From: Streptomyces sannanensis
GTDB taxonomy: Bacteria > Actinomycetota > Actinomycetes > Streptomycetales > Streptomycetaceae
Reading direction: 5' to 3'
NCBI RefSeq assembly: GCF_039536205.1
Contig: NZ_BAAAYL010000001.1
Span: forward strand, 5,022,001-5,086,000
Length of the DNA: 64,000 nucleotides
Translations under genes and position numbers: made by a program
In this document: piece after piece, positions 8,669-18,230 of the stretch
Numbering within the stretch: position 1 is the first letter of the stretch
Layout: each line of letters starts with the position of its first letter
The notes under the pieces: model-generated
The model's input: only the letters and a program-made list of their open reading frames with translations
The model's database searches: none
What the model was told of the DNA's origin: nothing

Positions 8669-9146
8669 GCTGCGCAGGGTGGCCAGGGTCGTACTCCTCG
8701 ACCCCGAGGACCGCATCCTGCTGCTGCACGGATACGAACCGGCCGACCCCTCCGACACATGGTGGTTCACCCCCGGCGGCGGTATGGAGGGCGACGAGAC
8801 CCGGGAGGAGGCGGCGCTGCGGGAGCTGGCGGAGGAGACCGGGATAACGGAGGTCGAGCTCGGTCCGGTGCTGTGGCGGCGTACCTGTTCCTTCCCGTTC
8901 GACGGGCGGCGCTGGGACCAGGACGAGTGGTACTTCCTGGCGCGTACGAAGCAGACCACGACGGCTCCGGCCGGGCTGACGGAGCTGGAGCGGCGCAGTG
9001 TCGCGGGGCTGAGATGGTGGACCTCCGCCGAACTGTCCGCCTCGCGTGAGACGGTGTATCCGACCAGGCTCGCCGAGCTGCTGCGCACGCTGCTCGACGA
9101 GGGCCCGCCGAGTGCGCCTGTGGTCCTGGCGCCGGAAATCGTCTAG
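8658..9146 (+). CDS. Nudix hydrolase
   Basis: This 162-residue protein carries a complete Nudix box (G-x5-E-x7-REUxEExGU) at about residues 40-63, starting GGGMEGDE and ending RELAEETG. Nudix enzymes hydrolyse nucleoside diphosphates linked to another moiety; the substrate cannot be told. The GTG at 8658 (PDELRRVARVVL) overlaps the end of sipZ, so the gene is probably co-transcribed with the signal peptidases, a position conserved in Streptomyces. The mutT name sometimes used here is not justified by the sequence alone. Confidence 0.9.
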   Translation: MPDELRRVARVVLLDPEDRILLLHGYEPADPSDTWWFTPGGGMEGDETREEAALRELAEETGITEVELGPVLWRRTCSFPFDGRRWDQDEWYFLARTKQTTTAPAGLTELERRSVAGLRWWTSAELSASRETVYPTRLAELLRTLLDEGPPSAPVVLAPEIV

Positions 9147-9201
9147 AGGCCTCCGGGACTGGCGCACAATAGGGGGACGCACGGCTGAAGGGGAACATGC
9201 C

Positions 9202-9510
9202 ATGAGCGCCGAGGACCTCGAGAAGTACGAGACCGAGATGGAGCTGAAGCTCTACCGGGAGTACCGCGACGTCGTCGGTCTGTTCAAATACGTGATTGAG
9301 ACCGAACGGCGCTTCTACCTCACGAACGACTACGAGATGCAGGTGCACTCGGTGCAGGGTGAGGTCTTCTTCGAAGTATCGATGGCGGACGCCTGGGTCT
9401 GGGACATGTACAGGCCGGCCAGATTCGTCAAGCAGGTACGGGTGCTCACATTCAAGGACGTGAACATCGAGGAGCTCAACAAGACTGATCTCGAGCTTCC
9501 GGGTGGCTGA
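9202..9510 (+). CDS. DUF2469 conserved actinobacterial protein
   Basis: This 102-residue protein opens SAEDLEKYETEMELKLYREY and is almost invariant across actinobacteria (DUF2469). No enzymatic motif, signal peptide or membrane segment is visible. It is acidic with many aromatic residues (WVWDMYRPARF). GAAGGGGAA serves as ribosome-binding site. The function is unknown to me; the constant position before yraN suggests a housekeeping role. Confidence 0.88.
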   Translation: MSAEDLEKYETEMELKLYREYRDVVGLFKYVIETERRFYLTNDYEMQVHSVQGEVFFEVSMADAWVWDMYRPARFVKQVRVLTFKDVNIEELNKTDLELPGG

Positions 9511-9595
9511 GTTGTCCACAACCGGCGAGTAGTCCACCAAGATCCACTCACGGGCGGGTCGACGCGTCACAGTCGGTGCCGGAGGTGGTGCCGAC

Positions 9596-9955
9596 ATGAA
9601 CGCGACGGGGGCACTTGGGCGGTACGGCGAGGACCTCGCGGCGCGGCGGCTCGCCGGCGCGGGGATGACCGTGCTGGCCCGCAACTGGCGATGCCGGGCG
9701 GGAGAGATCGACATCGTGGCCCGGGACGGCGACGTCCTGGTCGTCTGCGAGGTCAAGACACGAAGAGCCGGACCGTTCCAGCATCCGATGGCCGGCGTCA
9801 CGCCGGCCAAGGCCGAGCGGCTGCGGGGACTCGCCGAGCGGTGGATCGCCGAGCACGGCGGAGCCCCGCCGGGCGGGGTGCGCATCGACCTCGTCGGCGT
9901 GCTGCTGCCCAGTCGTGGCGCGCCCGTCGTCGAGCACGCTCGGGGGGTGGCCTGA
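9596..9955 (+). CDS. YraN family nuclease-fold protein
   Basis: This 119-residue protein of the UPF0102/YraN family has a predicted endonuclease fold. The acidic and lysine residues expected for a PD-(D/E)xK-type site are visible in [11 protein letters not shown] and VCEVKTR, with [12 protein letters not shown] at the N-terminus. The cellular role is not established. The stop is one base before the comM ATG, so the two genes are probably coupled. Confidence 0.9.
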   Translation: MNATGALGRYGEDLAARRLAGAGMTVLARNWRCRAGEIDIVARDGDVLVVCEVKTRRAGPFQHPMAGVTPAKAERLRGLAERWIAEHGGAPPGGVRIDLVGVLLPSRGAPVVEHARGVA

Positions 9956-9956
9956 C

Positions 9957-11576
9957 ATGGGGTTCGCGCGCACCTGCTCGGTGGCCCTGGTCGGCGTCGA
10001 GGGCGTGGTCGTCGAGGTCCAGGCCGACCTGGAACCGGGCGTGGCCGCCTTCACGCTGGTCGGCCTGCCGGACAAGAGCCTGGTCGAAAGCCGCGACAGG
10101 GTCAGGGCGGCGGTGGTCAACTCCGGCGCGGAGTGGCCCCAGAAGAAGCTGACGGTGGGCCTCAGCCCGGCGTCCGTCCCGAAGAGCGGCAGTGGTTTCG
10201 ATCTGGCGGTCGCCTGTGCGGTGCTGGGCGCGACGGAGCTGATCGATCCTCGGGAGATCGCCGACCTGGTGCTGATCGGCGAGTTGGGGCTCGACGGCAG
10301 GGTCCGCCCGGTGCGCGGGGTGCTCCCGGCCGTTCTCGCCGCGGCCGAGGCCGGTTACCGGCAGGTCGTCGTACCGGAACAGACCGCGGCCGAGGCGTCG
10401 CTGGTGCCGGGGATCTCGGTCCTCGGGGTGCGCAGCCTGCGGCAGCTGATCGCGGTGCTCACCGACGCGCCGGTGCCGGAGGAGGAGCCGGCCGGCGAGG
10501 GGCGCCCTGACGCCATGCTTGCCGGGTTGATGGTGCCCGGTGCCGGGTTGGGCGCGGGGCTGGCGGCGGACGCCGACCGGGGGAGCCTGCCGGACCTCGC
10601 GGACGTGGCCGGGCAGCAGGGCGCCCGGATGGCCCTGGAGGTCGCCGCGGCGGGACGGCACCATCTGCTGCTCACCGGGCCGCCGGGCGCGGGCAAGACG
10701 ATGCTCGCGGAGCGGCTGCCCGCGATTCTGCCTCCGCTGACGAAGCAGGAGGCGCTGGAGGTGACGGCGGTGCACTCGGTCGCGGGAATTCTGCCGCCGG
10801 GCCAGCCCCTGGTCTCCACGCCGCCGTACTGCGCACCGCACCACTCGGCGACGATGCAGTCCCTCGTGGGCGGTGGCAACGGCCTGCCGAGACCCGGGGC
10901 GGTCTCCCTCGCGCATTGCGGTGTCCTCTTCCTCGACGAGGCACCCGAGTTCACCGGCCATGCTCTGGATGCCCTGCGGCAGCCACTCGAATCGGGACAC
11001 GTGGTGGTGGCCCGTGCCGCCGGGGTCGTCCGGCTGCCCGCCAGATTCCTCATGGTGTTGGCCGCCAACCCGTGCCCCTGTGGACGGCACACCCTCAACG
11101 GCGCGGGATGCGAGTGCCCCGCCTCGGTGATCCGTAGATACCAGGCCCGGCTGTCCGGGCCGCTGCTCGACCGGGTGGACCTGCGGGTCGAGGTCGAGCC
11201 CGTCAGCCGTCAGGCCCTGCTGGGCAGCGGCTGTCGGGGTGAGGCCACCGCGGACGTCGCCGAGCGGGTCTGCGCGGCCAGGGAACGGGCCGCCGCCCGC
11301 CTGGCGGGCACACCGTGGACGACCAACAGTGAAGTGCCCGGTCATGAGCTGCGCACCCGTTGGCAGGTGGCCCCCGGTGCGCTCGCAGCCGTGGAACGCG
11401 ATCTGGAACGGGGCTTGCTGACGGCCCGTGGCCTCGACCGTGTCCTGCGCGTCGCCTGGACGGTCGCGGACCTGGCGGACCACGACCGTCCGGAAGAGGA
11501 GGACGTCGCCATGGCCCTGGAACTCCGCACCGGCATCGCTCGCGGCGCGCCGCTCGTGTTCGGGGGTGGGCGGTGA
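9957..11576 (+). CDS. comM: YifB/ComM-family Mg-chelatase-like AAA+ ATPase
   Basis: This 539-residue protein has an N-terminal LonB-like domain (SVALVGVEGVVVEVQAD) and an AAA+ domain with Walker A GPPGAGKT at about 241-248 and Walker B VLFLDEAPEF. A C-terminal Mg-chelatase-like domain contains NPCPCG and RYQARLSGPLLDRVD. ComM in other bacteria is a helicase promoting branch migration during natural transformation; Streptomyces is not known to be naturally competent, so a role in DNA recombination is the safer inference. The ATG at 9957 follows the yraN stop directly; dprA overlaps the end. Confidence 0.92.
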   Translation: MGFARTCSVALVGVEGVVVEVQADLEPGVAAFTLVGLPDKSLVESRDRVRAAVVNSGAEWPQKKLTVGLSPASVPKSGSGFDLAVACAVLGATELIDPREIADLVLIGELGLDGRVRPVRGVLPAVLAAAEAGYRQVVVPEQTAAEASLVPGISVLGVRSLRQLIAVLTDAPVPEEEPAGEGRPDAMLAGLMVPGAGLGAGLAADADRGSLPDLADVAGQQGARMALEVAAAGRHHLLLTGPPGAGKTMLAERLPAILPPLTKQEALEVTAVHSVAGILPPGQPLVSTPPYCAPHHSATMQSLVGGGNGLPRPGAVSLAHCGVLFLDEAPEFTGHALDALRQPLESGHVVVARAAGVVRLPARFLMVLAANPCPCGRHTLNGAGCECPASVIRRYQARLSGPLLDRVDLRVEVEPVSRQALLGSGCRGEATADVAERVCAARERAAARLAGTPWTTNSEVPGHELRTRWQVAPGALAAVERDLERGLLTARGLDRVLRVAWTVADLADHDRPEEEDVAMALELRTGIARGAPLVFGGGR

Positions 11577-12795
11577 CGTCGAGGACGGCGATCCCGCGGA
11601 ACGCGGGATGGGCAGCAAGGGGTGTGCGGTGCCCGGTGTGAGCGATGCGGAGCGGCGTGCGCGGGCCGCGTTGACGCGGGTCATCGAGCCCGGGGACGAG
11701 AGCGGCGGGCGATGGCTGCGGGAGTACGGCGCGGAGGCGGTGCTGCGGCGGCTGACCTGTCCGGATGGCTATGAGCGGCCGCTCCCCGGGGTGAGCGCGC
11801 GTCGGCTTCAAGGGCTGCGGGCGCGGGCCGCGGTGGCCGATCCTGAGCGGGATCTGGCCGCTGTGGCCGCCGTCGGGGGGCGCTTCGTCTGCCCCGGTGA
11901 CCAGGAGTGGCCGGGCCAGCTCGACGACCTGGGGGACGCCCGGCCCATCGGGCTGTGGCTGCGCGGGCGGCCCCATCTCCGGATATGGGCGCTGCGCTCG
12001 GTCGCAGTGGTCGGCGCCAGGGCGTGTACGGCGTACGGCGCGCACATGGCGGGAGCCCTGGGCGCGGGACTGGCCGAGCGCGGCTGGGTGGTCGTCTCGG
12101 GGGCCGCGTTCGGAGTCGACGGGGCAGCGCACCGCGGCGCTCTGGCGGCGAGCGGGGCCACCGTCGGCGTGCTGGCCTGCGGGGTTGATGTCGCCTACCC
12201 GCCCGGGCACGCCGAGCTGATCGGGCGTATCGCGGAAGAGGGCCTGCTGGTCGCCGAGTTGGCGCCCGGTGACCATCCGACGCAGAGCCGGTTCATCCTC
12301 CGCAACCGGGTGATCGCCGCCCTGACCAGGGGCACCGTCGTCGTGGAGGCCGAGCACCGCAGCGGCTCGCTGGTCACGGCGCGTGCAGCGCAGCGGCTGG
12401 GCCGCTTCACGATGGGGGTTCCGGGTCCGGCGACCAGTGGACTCTCCGCCGGGGTGCACGAACTTCTGCGCGGTGAGGGAGTGCTGGTCACGGACGCCGC
12501 CGAGGTCGTCGAACTGGTCGGGGACATCGGTGAGCTCGCCCCGGCGCGCCGGGGACCCGTGCTGCCGAGGGACCTGCTCGACCCTGGCGCGGCGCGGGTG
12601 CTGGAGTCGCTGCCCGCCCGTGGCGCCGTCGACGGCCGGGACGTGGCCCGGTCGGCCGGGACGACCACCGACGAGGCACTCGGCAGGCTGTACGAACTGC
12701 ATTCGCTCGGTTTCGTCGAACGGCACGCCGAGGGCTGGAAGTTGGCACCGGTTGTGCCGCGTGATGCGGAGGGCGTACGGCGAGGCGGTGCTTGA
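11566..12795 (+). CDS. dprA: DNA-processing protein DprA
   Basis: DprA binds single-stranded DNA and loads RecA. The Rossmann-like domain is clear: SVAVVGARACTAYG, WVVVSGAAFGVDGAAHRGAL, GVLACGVDVAYPPGH, SRFILRNRVIAALT and VVVEAEHRSGSLVTA. The C-terminal winged-helix-like domain ends near RHAEGWKLAP. I give the GTG at 11566, which overlaps comM and yields 409 residues; the ATG at 11608 (395 residues) is also possible, and neither has a good ribosome-binding site. The yraN-comM-dprA trio is a conserved recombination-associated cluster. Confidence 0.93.
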   Translation: MGGDVEDGDPAERGMGSKGCAVPGVSDAERRARAALTRVIEPGDESGGRWLREYGAEAVLRRLTCPDGYERPLPGVSARRLQGLRARAAVADPERDLAAVAAVGGRFVCPGDQEWPGQLDDLGDARPIGLWLRGRPHLRIWALRSVAVVGARACTAYGAHMAGALGAGLAERGWVVVSGAAFGVDGAAHRGALAASGATVGVLACGVDVAYPPGHAELIGRIAEEGLLVAELAPGDHPTQSRFILRNRVIAALTRGTVVVEAEHRSGSLVTARAAQRLGRFTMGVPGPATSGLSAGVHELLRGEGVLVTDAAEVVELVGDIGELAPARRGPVLPRDLLDPGAARVLESLPARGAVDGRDVARSAGTTTDEALGRLYELHSLGFVERHAEGWKLAPVVPRDAEGVRRGGA

Positions 12796-13016
12796 CCTGG
12801 AGCATTCGGGTGAAAGGGTGATACCGATGACCTTTTCAGTCCTCCTTCCGGTGCATGAGGGGCCGGCGCACGCCGCGTCGCCCCCGGCCCGGGTGCGCGG
12901 CGGACGGTGTGTCATCCCTCGGGTGCGATCCCCGCTTCTTCGCTTAATGCAACTCTCCAGTCACGCTACGCTCACGAGCATTCCGGTCCAGAGAGCAGAA
13001 CGGCGCGAATCAACGC

Positions 13017-13853
13017 ATGCCCCAGCACACCCCCGGGTCTGACCGTGCGGCAGCGCCCCCCGCTGCCCACGGCACAGTGCGCCCTCCCGCGCCCTCGTCG
13101 CTCGACGAGTTGTGGCGGTCGTACAAGGCCACGGGCGACGAACGGCTGCGGGAGCAGCTGATCCTGCACTACTCGCCGCTGGTGAAGTATGTGGCGGGGC
13201 GGGTCAGCGTCGGGCTGCCGTCCAACGTCGAGCAGGCGGACTTCGTTTCCTCCGGGGTCTTCGGGCTGATCGACGCGATCGAGAAGTTCGACATCGACCG
13301 TTCCATCAAGTTCGAGACGTACGCGATCACCCGTATCCGTGGTGCCATGATCGACGAACTCCGTGCTCTGGACTGGATCCCGCGTTCGGTGCGACAGAAG
13401 GCGCGGGCTGTCGAACGGGCGTACGCAACGCTGGAGGCCCGACTGCGGCGCACCCCTTCGGAGAGTGAAGTCGCCACGGAGATGGGCATCGCCCTGGAGG
13501 AACTGCACTCGGTTTTCAGTCAGTTGTCGCTGGCGAACGTGGTCGCCCTGGAGGAGCTCCTGCACTGCGGAGCGGAGGGCGGCGACCGCCTGAGCCTGAT
13601 GGACACGCTGGAGGACACCGCCGCCGACGACCCGGTGGAGATCGCGGAGGACCGCGAGGTGCGCCGGCTGCTCGCGCGCGCCATCAATACGCTGCCCGAG
13701 CGGGAGAAGACCGTCGTCACGCTCTACTACTACGAGGGCCTCACCCTCGCCGAGATCGGCAACGTCCTCGGCGTCACCGAGAGCAGGGTCAGCCAGATCC
13801 ACACCAAGTCGGTGCTCCAGCTCCGGGCGAAGCTGGCCGACGTCGGCCATTGA
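13017..13853 (+). CDS. whiG: Sporulation sigma factor WhiG
   Basis: WhiG is the FliA-like sigma factor that commits Streptomyces aerial hyphae to sporulation, activating whiH and whiI. Of 278 residues, the first 25 are disordered and proline/alanine-rich. Regions 2.1-2.4 follow ([19 protein letters not shown] and [20 protein letters not shown]), then region 3, then region 4 with the helix-turn-helix [20 protein letters not shown]. The ATG has no strong ribosome-binding site. The 221 bases upstream should hold its promoter, but I cannot pick one with confidence; TACGCT near 12967 is a weak -10 candidate. Confidence 0.97.
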   Translation: MPQHTPGSDRAAAPPAAHGTVRPPAPSSLDELWRSYKATGDERLREQLILHYSPLVKYVAGRVSVGLPSNVEQADFVSSGVFGLIDAIEKFDIDRSIKFETYAITRIRGAMIDELRALDWIPRSVRQKARAVERAYATLEARLRRTPSESEVATEMGIALEELHSVFSQLSLANVVALEELLHCGAEGGDRLSLMDTLEDTAADDPVEIAEDREVRRLLARAINTLPEREKTVVTLYYYEGLTLAEIGNVLGVTESRVSQIHTKSVLQLRAKLADVGH

Positions 13854-13890
13854 CGCTGAATCGTCCCTGCCCCGTCCGTACAGTGGAGGG

Positions 13891-14472
13891 GTGCCCAGGA
13901 TTCGAGCGGCCTCCGTGGCCGAGCACCGCACCATGCAGCGCGACGCCCTGCTGAACGCCGCCCGCTCGCTGCTGTCCGAGGGCGGCACGGAAGGGCTGAC
14001 CTTCCCGGCGCTCGCCGAGCGCACGGGCCTCGCCAGGTCCTCCGTCTATGAGTACTTCCGCTCGCGCGCGGCCGTGGTGGAGGAGCTGTGCGCCGTCGAC
14101 TTCCCGGTCTGGGCCGCGGAGGTCGAGGCGGCGATGGATGCGGTTCCGACGCCCGAGAGCAAGGTCGAGGCGTATGTACGCACCCAGCTGGAGCTGGTCG
14201 GCGACCGCCGGCACCGGGCCGTGGTCGCCATCTCGGCGAGCGAGCTGGACGCCGGCGCACGCGAGAAGATCCGCGCCGCACACGGCGGACTGGTCGCGAT
14301 CACCGTCGAGGCTCTGGAGTCCCTGGGACACGATCAGCCGCGGCTGGCGGCGATGCTGCTCCAGGGCATCGTTGACGCTGCCGTCCGCCGCATCGAACTC
14401 GGCGCGGCGGAGGATCCTGCGGTGATCGCCGACACGGCGGTCGCGCTGGTGCTGCGCGGGGTGCGCGGCTGA
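13891..14472 (+). CDS. TetR-family transcriptional regulator
   Basis: This 193-residue regulator has an N-terminal TetR helix-turn-helix (LTFPALAERTGLARSSVYEYF, about residues 32-52) and a divergent ligand-binding C-terminal half. The GTG at 13891 follows GTGGAGGG. It lies 37 bases after whiG on the same strand, so it may be co-transcribed. Its targets are not evident. Its 3' end overlaps the 3' end of the M23 peptidase on the other strand by 173 bases. Confidence 0.9.
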   Translation: MPRIRAASVAEHRTMQRDALLNAARSLLSEGGTEGLTFPALAERTGLARSSVYEYFRSRAAVVEELCAVDFPVWAAEVEAAMDAVPTPESKVEAYVRTQLELVGDRRHRAVVAISASELDAGAREKIRAAHGGLVAITVEALESLGHDQPRLAAMLLQGIVDAAVRRIELGAAEDPAVIADTAVALVLRGVRG

Positions 14473-15109
14473 CGACGCCCCGGTCCGGAATGCCGAAGAC
14501 CGGGAGCAGGCGCGAGGGTCCGCGGCGGAGCAGGCCGGGTGGGAGCAGGGTGAGCGGGTTCAGATAGATCTCGCCGCGGCGCAGGCCCCAGTGCAGGCAT
14601 CCGGTCGTGTCGGGGACACTTCCCACGCCGTTCGCGCAGTGGGGGAGGGAAGGACCCGGCTCCAGGGTGGCCACCACCTGGCCCGCCGCGACCTCGGCGC
14701 CCTCGGCCACCAGCGCCGTCACCGGTTCGTACGTCGTGCGCAGCGGAGGCTCGCCGGTGCCGGACAGCTCGATCGAGAGCACACCTCGCCCGGCCACCCG
14801 GCCCGCGAAGAAGACCCTGCCGGCTGCCGCCGCCAGCACCGGAGCACCTGGGGCCTCGGCCAGGTCCACCCCACGGTGTCCCGGGCCGTAAGGGGAGGCC
14901 GGCGGCTCCCAGCCGCGTACGACCAGGGGTCGGCCGCGCAGCGGCCAGCTGCGGCCGGAGGCAGGCCCGGCAGCGGCGTCGGCCGACTGGGCGGGCGACG
15001 GTCCCGCGGCGGACCGAACGGGCCCCGCGGCTCCTGCCGAGCGGGCGGGCGGCAGCGGCGCGAGAGCGAGGAGTGCCGTGAGCACGAACGCATGAAATCC
15101 GAAGCGCAT
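14300..15109 (-). CDS. Secreted M23-family peptidoglycan peptidase-like protein
   Basis: An N-terminal signal peptide (about residues 1-28, RFGFHAFVLTALLALAPLPPA) is followed by a Ser/Ala/Pro linker and an M23/LytM domain. HRGVDLA carries the first zinc ligands, and LHWGLR replaces the usual HLHFGL near residue 176. The frame stays open for 269 residues, but everything after about residue 210 (after LLPVFGIPDRG) lies antisense to the TetR gene and is Arg/Pro-rich. The natural C-terminus was probably near there and a stop may have been lost. The gene stands between whiG-tetR and rpsB. Confidence 0.82.
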   Translation of the reverse strand: MRFGFHAFVLTALLALAPLPPARSAGAAGPVRSAAGPSPAQSADAAAGPASGRSWPLRGRPLVVRGWEPPASPYGPGHRGVDLAEAPGAPVLAAAAGRVFFAGRVAGRGVLSIELSGTGEPPLRTTYEPVTALVAEGAEVAAGQVVATLEPGPSLPHCANGVGSVPDTTGCLHWGLRRGEIYLNPLTLLPPGLLRRGPSRLLPVFGIPDRGVVSRAPRAAPARPPCRRSPQDPPPRRVRCGGRQRQRCPGAASPPAAADRVPGTPEPRR

Positions 15110-15387
15110 GACAGAAACCGTCGCGCAGTGGACCGATTCGTGGGGATCATGGCCCGGAACGGTGGACTACCGACCGGTTGTGGACAGCGCCGTCACCCGG
15201 CACCCTGCCCGTCCCGTACACTTCTTGTGGCGACCCGGGCCACCGGGTCGACTTCGCACGCCCCGCCACCTCCTCATTCGTGAGACGTGGTTGCGCCTCT
15301 CGGTCCTTTGTGGCACGGCGCGTCGGGGCGTCAGGCGCGACCGCCGTCCGGCGGCCGCGACAACCGAGCAATCCAAGGAGTGCGGCC

Positions 15388-16263
15388 ATGGCCGTCGTCA
15401 CGATGCGGGAGCTGCTGGAGAGCGGCGTCCACTTCGGTCACCAGACCCGTCGCTGGAACCCGAAGATGAAGCGCTTCATCTTCACCGAGCGCAACGGCAT
15501 CTACATCATCGACCTGCTCCAGTCGCTGTCGTACATCGACCGCGCCTACGAGTTCGTCAAGGAGACCGTGGCGCACGGCGGCTCCATCATGTTCGTCGGC
15601 ACCAAGAAGCAGGCCCAGGAGGCCATCGCCGAGCAGGCGACCCGCGTCGGGATGCCGTACGTCAACCAGCGCTGGCTGGGCGGCATGCTCACCAACTTCT
15701 CCACCGTCTACAAGCGCCTTCAGCGTCTGAAGGAGCTCGAGGCGATCGACTTCGAGGACGTGGCCGCCTCCGGCCTCACCAAGAAGGAGCTCCTGGTTCT
15801 CTCCCGCGAGAAGGCCAAGCTGGAGAAGACCCTCGGTGGTATCCGCGAGATGCAGAAGGTGCCGAGCGCCGTCTGGATCGTCGACACCAAGAAGGAGCAC
15901 ATCGCCGTCGGTGAGGCGCGCAAGCTCCACATCCCGGTCGTCGCGATCCTCGACACCAACTGCGACCCCGACGAGGTCGACTACAAGATCCCGGGCAACG
16001 ACGACGCGATCCGCTCCGTCACCCTGCTCACCCGCGTGATCGCCGACGCCGTCGCCGAGGGTCTGATGGCCCGCTCCGGCGTTGCCGAGGCCGGCAAGGG
16101 CGACAAGGCCGCGGGCGAGCCGCTGGCCGAGTGGGAGCGCGACCTGCTCGAGGGCGACAAGAAGGCCGACGAGGCCGAGAAGCCGGCCGAGGCTGCCGCT
16201 GAGGCTCCCGCCGCTGAGGCCCCCGCTGCCGAGGCTCCGGCCGCGGACGCCGAGCAGGCCTGA
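15388..16263 (+). CDS. rpsB: 30S ribosomal protein S2
   Basis: S2 binds late to the 30S platform. [26 protein letters not shown] and [17 protein letters not shown] are family signatures. The 291 residues include an Ala/Glu/Pro-rich C-terminal extension seen in Streptomyces. The ATG at 15388 follows AAGGAG at 15375-15380. The long leader of about 275 bases between the divergent M23 gene and rpsB should hold the promoter. A strong hairpin follows before tsf. Confidence 0.98.
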   Translation: MAVVTMRELLESGVHFGHQTRRWNPKMKRFIFTERNGIYIIDLLQSLSYIDRAYEFVKETVAHGGSIMFVGTKKQAQEAIAEQATRVGMPYVNQRWLGGMLTNFSTVYKRLQRLKELEAIDFEDVAASGLTKKELLVLSREKAKLEKTLGGIREMQKVPSAVWIVDTKKEHIAVGEARKLHIPVVAILDTNCDPDEVDYKIPGNDDAIRSVTLLTRVIADAVAEGLMARSGVAEAGKGDKAAGEPLAEWERDLLEGDKKADEAEKPAEAAAEAPAAEAPAAEAPAADAEQA

Positions 16264-16283
16264 CCTCACCGGACCGGTTGTCG

Positions 16284-16310
16284 ACGGCGGGGGCCACAAG
16301 CCCCCGCCGT
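16284..16310 (+). terminator. rpsB-tsf intergenic hairpin
   Basis: Positions 16284-16294 and 16300-16310 are a perfect 11-bp GC-rich stem with a CACAA loop. With no T run it is probably a partial terminator or attenuator that lowers tsf relative to rpsB. Confidence 0.75.
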
Positions 16311-16359
16311 TCACCCGTAGATCTCCAGATCTTCGACTTCGAGAGAGATTCACAGAATC

Positions 16360-17196
16360 ATGGCGAACTACACCGCCGCTGACGTCAAGAAGCTCCGCGA
16401 GCTGACCGGCGCCGGCATGATGGACTGCAAGAAGGCGCTGGACGAGGCCGAGGGCAACGTCGACAAGGCCGTCGAGGCCCTGCGTATCAAGGGCCAGAAG
16501 GGCGTCGCCAAGCGCGAGGGCCGCTCCGCCGAGAACGGCGCCGTCGTCTCCCTCATCGCCGACGACCACACCTCCGGTGTCCTCGTCGAGCTGAAGTGCG
16601 AGACCGACTTCGTTGCCAAGGGCGAGAAGTTCCAGTCCGTCGCCGCCGACATCGCCAAGCACGTGGCCGCCACCTCCCCGGCGGACATCGCGGCGCTGCT
16701 CGCCTCCGAGATCGAGGCCGGGAAGACCGTCCAGGCCTTCGTCGACGAGGCCAACGCCAACCTCGGCGAGAAGATCGTCCTGGACCGCTTCGCGCAGTTC
16801 GCCGACGGCTTCGTGTACTCCTACATGCACCGCACCATGCCCGACCTGCCCCCGCAGATCGGTGTCCTGGTCGAGCTGGACAAGGAGAACGCGGACCTCG
16901 CCAAGGGTGTCGCGCAGCACATCGCCGCGTTCGCGCCGAAGTACCTCTCCAAGGACGACGTCCCGGCCGAGGTCGTCGAGTCCGAGCGTCGCGTCGCCGA
17001 GGAGACCACCCGCGCCGAGGGCAAGCCCGAGGCCGCTCTGCCGAAGATCGTTGAGGGTCGCCTCAACGGCTTCTTCAAGGACGCCACGCTGCTCGGTCAG
17101 CCGTACGCCCTGGACAACAAGAAGTCCGTCCAGCAGATCCTGGACGAGGCCGGCGTCACCCTGAAGCGCTTCACCCGCATCAAGGTCGGCATCTGA
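16360..17196 (+). CDS. tsf: Elongation factor Ts
   Basis: EF-Ts is the nucleotide exchange factor of EF-Tu. The N-terminal UBA-like domain (VKKLRELTGAGMMDCKKAL) and the core motif VELKCETDFVAK are diagnostic; 278 residues is the usual actinobacterial length. It stands between rpsB and pyrH and is bounded by hairpins on both sides. Confidence 0.98.
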   Translation: MANYTAADVKKLRELTGAGMMDCKKALDEAEGNVDKAVEALRIKGQKGVAKREGRSAENGAVVSLIADDHTSGVLVELKCETDFVAKGEKFQSVAADIAKHVAATSPADIAALLASEIEAGKTVQAFVDEANANLGEKIVLDRFAQFADGFVYSYMHRTMPDLPPQIGVLVELDKENADLAKGVAQHIAAFAPKYLSKDDVPAEVVESERRVAEETTRAEGKPEAALPKIVEGRLNGFFKDATLLGQPYALDNKKSVQQILDEAGVTLKRFTRIKVGI

Positions 17197-17276
17197 GTCC
17201 GTACGCGACGGACAGCGGACCCCGATAGGGTCTGAAGCAGTTGTCCGTGCCAGCGCAGGACGACCGCAGATCTGAC

Positions 17277-17329
17277 GAGGAGGCCATTGCCGAGCAGGGA
17301 CAACCGACCCCACCGGCAATGGCCTCTTC
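17277..17329 (+). terminator. tsf-pyrH intergenic hairpin
   Basis: A 16-bp stem (17277-17292 with 17314-17329, one G-T pair; 13 bases perfect at 17280-17292/17314-17326) encloses a 21-base loop. It ends 11 bases before the pyrH GAGGAG ribosome-binding site, so it may terminate tsf or attenuate pyrH. Confidence 0.8.
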
Positions 17330-17351
17330 GTATGTGTACGAGGAGATCTCC

Positions 17352-18104
17352 ATGAACAAGGCCGACAAGAGCGACGGCAACAAGGCCGGCCGCTTCCTGC
17401 TGAAGCTTTCCGGCGAGGCATTCGCCGGCGGCGGGGGACTCGGAGTCGACCCCGACGTCGTCCACGCCATCGCCCGGGAGATCGCCGCGGTCGTCCGCGA
17501 CGGCGCCGAGATCGCGATCGTCATCGGCGGCGGCAACTTCTTCCGCGGCGCCGAGCTCCAGGTCCGAGGGATGGACCGGGCCCGCTCCGACTACATGGGC
17601 ATGCTCGGCACCGTCATGAACTGCCTCGCCCTCCAGGACTTCCTGGAGAAGGAGGGCATCGACTCCCGCGTCCAGACGGCCATCACGATGGGCCAGGTTG
17701 CGGAGCCGTACATCCCGCTGCGCGCCGTGCGCCACCTGGAGAAGGGCCGTGTGGTCATCTTCGGCGCCGGTATGGGTATGCCGTACTTCTCCACCGACAC
17801 CACCGCCGCCCAGCGTGCGCTGGAGATCGATGCCGAGGCGCTGCTGATGGGCAAGAACGGTGTCGACGGGGTTTACGACTCGGACCCCAAGACCAACCCG
17901 GACGCGGTGAAGTTCGACGCGCTGGAGTACAGCGAGGTGATCGCCCGCGATCTCAAGGTCGCCGACGCCACCGCCATCACCCTCTGCCGGGACAACAAGC
18001 TGCCCATCCTGGTGTTCGAGCTGCTTGCCGAGGGCAATATCGCTCGCGCCGTCAAGGGTGAGAAGATCGGCACGCTTGTGAGCCACCAGGGCACCCGGGC
18101 CTGA
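17352..18104 (+). CDS. pyrH: UMP kinase
   Basis: This enzyme phosphorylates UMP to UDP with ATP in pyrimidine synthesis. It is an amino acid kinase-fold protein of 250 residues with [22 protein letters not shown], the [14 protein letters not shown] segment and [13 protein letters not shown]. The ATG at 17352 is chosen because GAGGAG precedes it by about seven bases; an upstream in-frame extension would include the hairpin and is rejected. It is followed by frr and cdsA in the conserved order. Confidence 0.98.
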   Translation: MNKADKSDGNKAGRFLLKLSGEAFAGGGGLGVDPDVVHAIAREIAAVVRDGAEIAIVIGGGNFFRGAELQVRGMDRARSDYMGMLGTVMNCLALQDFLEKEGIDSRVQTAITMGQVAEPYIPLRAVRHLEKGRVVIFGAGMGMPYFSTDTTAAQRALEIDAEALLMGKNGVDGVYDSDPKTNPDAVKFDALEYSEVIARDLKVADATAITLCRDNKLPILVFELLAEGNIARAVKGEKIGTLVSHQGTRA

Positions 18105-18230
18105 TCCGGGGACGGCCCCCGAGGGGATGGACAAAGCCCTGCCGGTGGGACACCGTGCAGGAGTAGACGCGACGCAGGGTACGCCGGGCCCGGATGTGCC
18201 GGGCCCTCTCAAGACATGCAGGAGCAAGTG

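Noticed and set aside
9957..12795. Evidence for natural competence (comM, dprA)
   Set aside because: These two genes are widespread in non-competent actinobacteria; no uptake machinery is in the window.
12796..13016. whiG promoter
   Set aside because: The gap must contain it, but no -10/-35 pair stands out; the TACGCT near 12967 lacks a matching -35, so I did not annotate one.
15331..17421. 696-codon minus-strand frame opposite rpsB and tsf
   Set aside because: It runs antisense to two unmistakable translation genes and shows no domain; this is a shadow frame.
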